DNA of 64,000 bases, taken from NCBI GenBank assembly GCA_016928415.1, contig JAFGKU010000101.1, forward strand, positions 1 through 64,000, read 5' to 3'. The stretch is from Spirochaetales bacterium (GTDB lineage Bacteria; Spirochaetota; Spirochaetia; SZUA-6; JAFGRV01). Within the stretch, counting starts at the first letter, position 1, and each line of letters opens with the position of its first letter. The notes beneath the pieces were generated by a model. It searched no databases and had not been told where the DNA came from. It saw only the letters and a list, made by a program, of their open reading frames with translations. Of this stretch, positions 57,918 to 64,000 are shown in pieces. The position numbers were made by a program, and so were the translations under genes.

Positions 57918-59792
57918 ATGGAATGTGGAAATATCGGCGGATTTCTGGTACTCCTGCTCATCCCTCTTATCCTGTATCTGAACAGGGAAGAAAAACGCTT
58001 TAAAAGAATACCGGTATCCTCACACCTGTTCTGGGGGAAAATATACGGCACAAAAAAAAAGCAGCTGTTCAGGGAAAGACTGTTAAAAAACCTGCTTTTG
58101 ATCCTGCAGATCGGAACACTCATATCAATAGCCTTCTCTGCAGCTGAACCGTATATCGTTCAATACGTCATCTCCTGGAAACACGATACCGTGCTGATCA
58201 TGGATACAAGCGCCGGCATGAATACGGTATCCGATGACGGGCACTCAAGGTATTACAGGGCCAAAAAAGAAGCGATGAAACTTCTTGAAAAGGTAACGGA
58301 TGAAAACAGGATGCTCGTCATGGAGGCGGGGCCGCAGTCGAGGATACTGACCGCTTTCACATCCGACAGGAACAGGCTGCGGGAAATAATCGACTCAGGC
58401 CGCGCATCGGACACCCCTGCCGATATATCCGGAGCCGTTTCATTGGCCTGTTCCCTGGCAAACAAGGTGCGCGGTGATGAAATTATCCTCATTACCGATT
58501 GCGCGTTCGATGATAAAGAAATTCCCGATATATCCGCCTATAATTTCAGGATAATCCAGGCGGCGGATTCATCGCCGACGGTAAACTCGGGCATAACGCG
58601 GTTTGCGGCAAGAAAACGCAAAGCCACATTGAATGACTATGAAATCATGTTCTCCGTGTACAACGGCCGGTCCGGGGCGGCCGATTTTTCCCTCTCCCTT
58701 CTTGCTGACGGCGTAAAAATTGCCGATCAAAACATCAGGCTGGAGGCGGAGGAAGAAAAGACTTTTTTCTCCCATGCCGGAGAAATTTCGGCCCAGGCCC
58801 TTATGCTGACCCTTAACACTGACGACGGGCTTGACGCCGACAACCATGCCTATTGGATTCTTTCCAACAGGAAAAAAAGGGTGGCGTTGATTGGTACCCG
58901 TAATGAATTTCTCCTGTTGTTCTGCGATATTTTCCCAGGCATTGAATCAACCGTCATTCCCGTACCGTCCGGCACGGAGCCGATTCCCGGTCTTTCGGGC
59001 TATGATGCCGTTCTTTTCAACCAGTATGCCCCCCGTGTTCTTCCGGCAGCCGGCAATTACCTCTTTTTTGAAGGCTTCCCCGGCAATGTACCTTTTAAGG
59101 TCAAGGGGCGTTTCGGTTATGATGAAATCACGCGGTTCAATCCGGACCATCCTGTCACCAAAGAAATCACGGCATCCCGGATAAGGGTCAAAGACGGTCT
59201 GGATATAACCTTGAAGAATACGGGAACCATGCTCGCAGGATCAAAGAGGCGTCCTTTAGTTGTATCACAGGAAACCGGGACAGGGAAAAGGGTCTTCTTT
59301 ACCTTCAGCCTTTTTAAAAGCGACCTGCCCCTTCTCCCGGACTTTGTGGTTCTCATGGGCAATGTTTTTTCATGGTTTTTCGGCGACCAGGACAACGGTG
59401 AAAACATGGCAACCGGCCAAGCGTACGCACTGCCGGCCGCCGCCGGAAACTACCGTATAACAACTCCGGATGCACGGAAAGTGGACGTTTCCCCGGATTC
59501 AAATCCTCCCCTCTTCAAACAGACCCTGAAAGCGGGCTTTTATAAAATCGAAACTGAATCCGGTACCCGTTTCTTCGCCGCCAGCCTACTGGACAGGGAT
59601 GAATCGAATATTCAGCCGCGTTTTAAGGGCAGCCTGCTGAAAACCGGTTTTGACGAGGTGACGCACAGGCTCTCCCATGACTATAAACTGCCCTTGCAGT
59701 CCTGGTTCACCCTGGCATGCTTCATCCTGTTGGGAATGGAATGGTTTTTTTACTGGTTGGCAGGGAGAAAAAAGGTTAAAAATGCAGAATAA
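57918..59792 (+). CDS. BatA-like membrane protein with degenerate-MIDAS VWA domain
   Basis: N-terminal TM/BatA-like region; LIMDTSAGMNTV in the VWA MIDAS position; TM near C-terminus. Confidence 0.82.
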   Translation: MECGNIGGFLVLLLIPLILYLNREEKRFKRIPVSSHLFWGKIYGTKKKQLFRERLLKNLLLILQIGTLISIAFSAAEPYIVQYVISWKHDTVLIMDTSAGMNTVSDDGHSRYYRAKKEAMKLLEKVTDENRMLVMEAGPQSRILTAFTSDRNRLREIIDSGRASDTPADISGAVSLACSLANKVRGDEIILITDCAFDDKEIPDISAYNFRIIQAADSSPTVNSGITRFAARKRKATLNDYEIMFSVYNGRSGAADFSLSLLADGVKIADQNIRLEAEEEKTFFSHAGEISAQALMLTLNTDDGLDADNHAYWILSNRKKRVALIGTRNEFLLLFCDIFPGIESTVIPVPSGTEPIPGLSGYDAVLFNQYAPRVLPAAGNYLFFEGFPGNVPFKVKGRFGYDEITRFNPDHPVTKEITASRIRVKDGLDITLKNTGTMLAGSKRRPLVVSQETGTGKRVFFTFSLFKSDLPLLPDFVVLMGNVFSWFFGDQDNGENMATGQAYALPAAAGNYRITTPDARKVDVSPDSNPPLFKQTLKAGFYKIETESGTRFFAASLLDRDESNIQPRFKGSLLKTGFDEVTHRLSHDYKLPLQSWFTLACFILLGMEWFFYWLAGRKKVKNAE

Positions 59793-62244
59793 AATACCCG
59801 GAATATTACGCCTTATCTCCATGGTTCTCTTCCTGCTGGCTTTTTTCAACATCACCTGGGACACACCGGATGACAGCCTAGACATCGTATATCTGCTTGA
59901 CGTTTCGGCAAGCATGAATGATGATATGCAAAAAGAAGCCCTTCAGTTCATCAACGATTCGATGAAGGTCATGCAGGCCAGGGACCGGGCCAGCCTCGTA
60001 CTGTTCGCCAGGGGAGCCTCCGTTGAATTCACGGGAGAACGCGGTCTCCCCGTGCATGACCCGTATGCGAGTTTCGATATAACGGAAACGAATATTTCCC
60101 TTGCCATCAAACAGGGATTATCCATTGAGCAGGATGCCTCCTTCAAGCGCATTGTTTTACTGTCCGACGGGAATGAAACAATGGGCGACTCCCTTTCTTT
60201 GACCGAATCGTTTCCGTCGCTCTCGGCAGACCTTTACACGGTGCCGATTGATACGGAAAACAGGGGCGAAGTGTATATAGAGGCATTGTTATGCCCGCAG
60301 GAAACGGAAAAGGACGCGCCCCACGAACTGCGCATCCTGATCGGCAGTGATCATGACACGCAGGCCACGCTTATCCTCACCTGTGACGGCGAAACCATCC
60401 GTACCGACAAGGTCAATATATCGTCGACCGGTAGCAGCATAACGGCAGTCAACACCTTAAAACGGGAAGGATACCACACATACCGGGCGGTCATCCTTCC
60501 CTTGTCAGACGGCACCAGGGACAATAATGCAGCGGAAGCGGTCACCCATGTAACGGGCAGGGCTAAAATCCTCTACCTCTTCGACGCTTCCCGGCCTTCA
60601 CCCGTCAGCCGTCTGCTGGCATCATCGGGCGTGATCCTGGTCAGGGAGGAAATAAAAACGGCCGTCATTACCCGTGAAAAGCTTGTTGACTACAGTGCCG
60701 TTATCTGCGATGGCATTGCATCAAGCAGCCTTTCGCAGCAGGCAATGAAAGAACTGGAATCGTTTGTAAAAGACCTGGGAGGGGGACTTTTTTTTCTTTG
60801 TCCGCCGGAGACAAAAAGCCTCAAGGGGTACATTGGATCAACAATGGAAAAGATCCTGCCTGTCAATTTTGAATACGAGGATAAAAAACAAAGTTTGAGC
60901 ATACTGCTTGTCGTGGACAAGTCAAGCAGCATGGAGGGCGGAATAGAACGGGAAAAGATCAAACTGGACGCCGTCAAGTCCTCAGTCATGAATTCACTGG
61001 CCAGGCTTGATCCCGACGACAGGATCGGTCTTCTTGCCTTTGACACGGAAGCGGACTGGGTCTTCAAACCGGTACGTGTTTTTGAAAAGGACCGTATCAT
61101 GAACACCCTTGAAAAGCTTTCTCCGGGAGGCGGCACGGACATATACAACGCGCTCGCAGAAGCATACCGGGAAATGATCAAGGAGCCTTCCATCCTCAAA
61201 TACATTATTCTTTTATCCGACGGGAATACCGAAACCACAAAAGAATACGACTACAGGGGCCTGGCCGAAGCAATGGCCGGTGACGGGATCCATCTCAGTT
61301 CCATTGCCATCGGGGCGGATGCCAATACGCTGCTTATGAGAAATCTCTCTCAATGGGGTAACGGGGTTTTTTACAAGGTCGAAAGGCTGGATGACATACC
61401 CCTTTTCTATCTCCGGGAAGTGGACAGGCTGACCAGCCTTGATTCCGTGGACAATGCGGTCAAGTGCCTATTCGCCCAAAACCATGCTGTTACAGGAGGA
61501 TTTTCGGAAAAGGAAATTCCTCCCCTTGCCGGATATTTCAGGACAATATTAAAAACAGCCGGACAAAATATCCTGCAGTCAGAATCAAACAATCCCCTTC
61601 TTGCCTTCCGTTACTACGGGACGGGTAAAACAATGATCTTCACATCCAGCCTTTCTTCAGGCTGGGGTTCCCCGTGGGCCGCCTGGCCGAAGGCATCCGT
61701 ATTCCTGGAGCGCTGCGTGCAATGGCTCAAGAGGGGACCTTCCGATTCAAGGTATTCCCTGAACCAGGCCTCCGCTTACAATACAACAAAACTGATCCTG
61801 GATGCCGTGAATGAAGACGGCAGTTACATTAATGGACGCAGTATTACCGCTTTTATATCGGGTCCCGGACAGGAGTCGCTGCAGGCGCATTTTTCTCAAA
61901 AGGCGCCGGGCCGGTATACAGGGGCTTTCATTGCCCAGGCTACCGGGACGTATTTTATAACCGTTATCGATGAAGAAACAAGGCAATTATTGCTTACATC
62001 CTGGCATACCAAACCTTACCCGGAGGAATTCAAGCCCCAAAAGGCAAACAGGAGTCTCCTTGAAAAACTGGCACATATAACGAAAGGTGAATTGATCGAA
62101 ATTGCGGACAATGATGCTATCCGGAAAATATTTTCAAGAAAATACGTTGTTTCCGGCCATCCCCTGAACACCCTGTTCGTATTCATTGGGCTGGCTTTGT
62201 TTATACTTGAGCTTATCCTGAGAAACACGGCGTTTAAAAAATAA
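59782..62244 (+). CDS. Double-VWA membrane protein
   Basis: YLLDVSASMNDD and LLVVDKSSSMEGG (two DxSxS motifs), GGGTDIYNAL; start chosen at ATG 59782; TM at C-terminus. Confidence 0.85.
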   Translation: MQNKIPGILRLISMVLFLLAFFNITWDTPDDSLDIVYLLDVSASMNDDMQKEALQFINDSMKVMQARDRASLVLFARGASVEFTGERGLPVHDPYASFDITETNISLAIKQGLSIEQDASFKRIVLLSDGNETMGDSLSLTESFPSLSADLYTVPIDTENRGEVYIEALLCPQETEKDAPHELRILIGSDHDTQATLILTCDGETIRTDKVNISSTGSSITAVNTLKREGYHTYRAVILPLSDGTRDNNAAEAVTHVTGRAKILYLFDASRPSPVSRLLASSGVILVREEIKTAVITREKLVDYSAVICDGIASSSLSQQAMKELESFVKDLGGGLFFLCPPETKSLKGYIGSTMEKILPVNFEYEDKKQSLSILLVVDKSSSMEGGIEREKIKLDAVKSSVMNSLARLDPDDRIGLLAFDTEADWVFKPVRVFEKDRIMNTLEKLSPGGGTDIYNALAEAYREMIKEPSILKYIILLSDGNTETTKEYDYRGLAEAMAGDGIHLSSIAIGADANTLLMRNLSQWGNGVFYKVERLDDIPLFYLREVDRLTSLDSVDNAVKCLFAQNHAVTGGFSEKEIPPLAGYFRTILKTAGQNILQSESNNPLLAFRYYGTGKTMIFTSSLSSGWGSPWAAWPKASVFLERCVQWLKRGPSDSRYSLNQASAYNTTKLILDAVNEDGSYINGRSITAFISGPGQESLQAHFSQKAPGRYTGAFIAQATGTYFITVIDEETRQLLLTSWHTKPYPEEFKPQKANRSLLEKLAHITKGELIEIADNDAIRKIFSRKYVVSGHPLNTLFVFIGLALFILELILRNTAFKK

Positions 62245-62266
62245 TTTTATACGATAAGGCCATCAA

Positions 62267-62372
62267 GGCACCACTAAAAACCACCTTCTATAAAAGCTTC
62301 CGAATGATAACCCTAAAAATATTGGGGTTTTTAGAGGTGCCCAGGATAAACTGTAAGTTTTTAGTGGTCCCC
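62267..62372. repeat. Dispersed palindromic element, copy 3
   Basis: GGCACCACTAAAAAC ... GGGGTTTTTAGAGGTGCCCAGGATAAACTGTAAGTTTTTAGTGGTCCC. Confidence 0.8.
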
Positions 62373-63758
62373 GTAATTAAATAAATGATCTTTGTAAAGC
62401 GCTTTTGTTTTTTTACCTTCCAGGGCATGATCAACAATCGGTACGGGATAACCTGTTTCAGATGAATGAGCCGTTTGATGGAGTTTATGGATTTGTCCCG
62501 CATCCAGTATTTTCAATTCCGGAACCCAGGTTTTTATGTATTCGGCCCGGGGATCATATTTCTTCTGCTGAAGCCACGGATTGAATATCCTGAAATAGGG
62601 CTGCGCATCACATCCCGTGGATGCCGCCCATTGCCAGTTGCCATTGTTGATTGACGGGTCATAATCAGTCAGGCATGTCGCAAAATACCTTTCTCCCAGC
62701 CGCCAATCCATGCGAAGATCCTTGACAAGAAAGGAGGCACAGATCATCCGTACCCTGTTATGCATGAATCCGGTGGTATTCAACTGGCGGATTCCAGCGT
62801 CAACAATTGGGAATCCCGTATGGCCGCTGATAAAGGCCTGCCATTTTTTCCCGTCTTTTTTCCACGTGAGATTCCTGAATTTTGCCTGAAAAGCCTGCCC
62901 GAAAACATGGGGAAAAAAATAAGCGATCGATGTAAAAAAATCGCGCCAGTATAATTGCCTGATTAAAGGGTGACCATGGCCGAGTACGGATGAAATTCCG
63001 TGATACACTTCCCGGATGGAAACGGTGCCGAATTTAATATGGGCCGATAACCCCGTAGTGGCCTTTAAAAAGGGTATGTCCCTTTCTTCTTTATAATTGG
63101 TCAATTTTTTTATGCCCTGCAAAAACTTTTTTGCCTCTTTTATTCCTCCCGCGGGATACCTTAATGGATTATGATAATCGGATATTTTATCATAATCCGT
63201 TTCCATCACCTCTCCTATCCCGCGTGTATCGGCAATACACCCGTGATCAAGGGGGATTGGCTTTGGTACGGGTAAAATACGGGCCCTGTTAAAAAACGGC
63301 GTAAAAACCGTGTACGGCCGGCCGGAATCCTTGAGGCATGCCTCCGGTTCATTGAGAAGAAGATCCCCGAAGGACAAAAAGGATACGCCCGTACGATTGC
63401 ATAATTCTTCCATTTTTTTATCCCGGCTGCGGCTGAACGGCGTATAATCTTTATTTACGCAAACGGCCTCTATACGATCCGTTTTAATAATGCGTTCAAC
63501 AATGGCCCGGGGGTCACCAAAATAGAACCTGAGCCGGCCCCCCTTTCCCGATATCGTTTCGGAAAGTTCCTTAAGTGAATGAATCATGAAAGCCAGGGCA
63601 TTTGCGCTTTTATAGGGATTGTCATCAATTTGAACGGGGTCAAATATAAACCCGGCGATGGTCTTTTGGGAATTCCTGAGGGCATATAACAAAGCCGTAT
63701 TATCCTGGAGACGAAGGTCACGTCTGAAAATAAAAAGGGAAAGACGGTATTTTTTCAT
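62361..63758 (-). CDS. phrB: Deoxyribodipyrimidine photolyase
   Basis: LFIFRRDLRLQDNTALLYAL; LYWRDFFTSIAYFFP; FPIVDAGIRQLNTTGFMHNRVRMICASFLVKDLRMDWRLGERYFATCLTDYDPSINNGNWQWAASTGCDAQPYFRIFNP. Confidence 0.95.
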   Translation of the reverse strand: MKKYRLSLFIFRRDLRLQDNTALLYALRNSQKTIAGFIFDPVQIDDNPYKSANALAFMIHSLKELSETISGKGGRLRFYFGDPRAIVERIIKTDRIEAVCVNKDYTPFSRSRDKKMEELCNRTGVSFLSFGDLLLNEPEACLKDSGRPYTVFTPFFNRARILPVPKPIPLDHGCIADTRGIGEVMETDYDKISDYHNPLRYPAGGIKEAKKFLQGIKKLTNYKEERDIPFLKATTGLSAHIKFGTVSIREVYHGISSVLGHGHPLIRQLYWRDFFTSIAYFFPHVFGQAFQAKFRNLTWKKDGKKWQAFISGHTGFPIVDAGIRQLNTTGFMHNRVRMICASFLVKDLRMDWRLGERYFATCLTDYDPSINNGNWQWAASTGCDAQPYFRIFNPWLQQKKYDPRAEYIKTWVPELKILDAGQIHKLHQTAHSSETGYPVPIVDHALEGKKTKALYKDHLFNYGDH

Positions 63759-63900
63759 GACCAATCATAGGAACAGGGGAAATCACTGTCAAGAAGGAGT
63801 CTTTAAAAATGATAACATTCCAATTCCATAAATTTTTGCCGGATATACAAAAATAATTCAAAATTTGAATCCCAATACAAATAATAAAATAAAAAAAACC

Positions 63901-63930
63901 TTGACAAATATTCGAAACCGGTTTTAGATA
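63901..63930 (+). promoter_or_regulatory. Candidate promoter with LacI-type palindromic operator
   Basis: TTGACA at 63901-63906, AAACCGGTTT palindrome 63915-63924 with central CG, weak -10 at about 63924-63930. Confidence 0.4.
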
Positions 63931-63988
63931 GAAATGAAGGAAAAAATAATATTTCGTAATATTTCATAAAAAAATTTAGGAGAAAAGC

Positions 63989-64000
63989 ATGAAAAAATCA
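63989..64000 (+). CDS. Start of a truncated CDS (MKKS...)
   Basis: aggaga RBS-like sequence followed by ATGAAAAAATCA at the window edge. Confidence 0.5.

Overview
64-kb bacterial chromosomal window, densely coding, with no tRNA, rRNA or CRISPR array that I could recognise. The Zn-ribbon and envelope gene content vaguely suggests a spirochaete-like lineage (low confidence). Main contents: (i) secreted beta-glucan/carbohydrate-active multidomain proteins with Thr/Pro-rich TPT linkers: a truncated F5/8C + beta-helix protein at 1-2118, a paralogue at 12883-15525, GH16 enzymes at 4106-4846 and 42550-46539; (ii) TldD/TldE peptidase pair and three radical-SAM proteins, two of them SPL-like paralogues; (iii) a two-gene secreted module of a putative caspase-fold DUF6345-like protein plus a PepSY/FTP-like protein; (iv) rpmE, Mut7-C, lnt, surE, TPR genes; (v) a giant 2654-aa TPR/alpha-2-macroglobulin fusion lacking the thioester motif, convergent with a TPR-NHL-VWA-like gene; (vi) SPFH + NAD-kinase-like + small membrane protein module; (vii) XRE-cupin regulator with leuC/leuD/leuB-like genes; (viii) an 8-gene MoxR/DUF58/VWA membrane cluster; (ix) photolyase. 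The most notable non-coding signal is a dispersed palindromic repeat family (core GTTTTTAGAGGTGCC) with three copies at gene 3' ends, two of which supply the C-terminal codons and/or stop codon of the adjacent gene. All calls come from reading the sequence and supplied translations; no database search was run.
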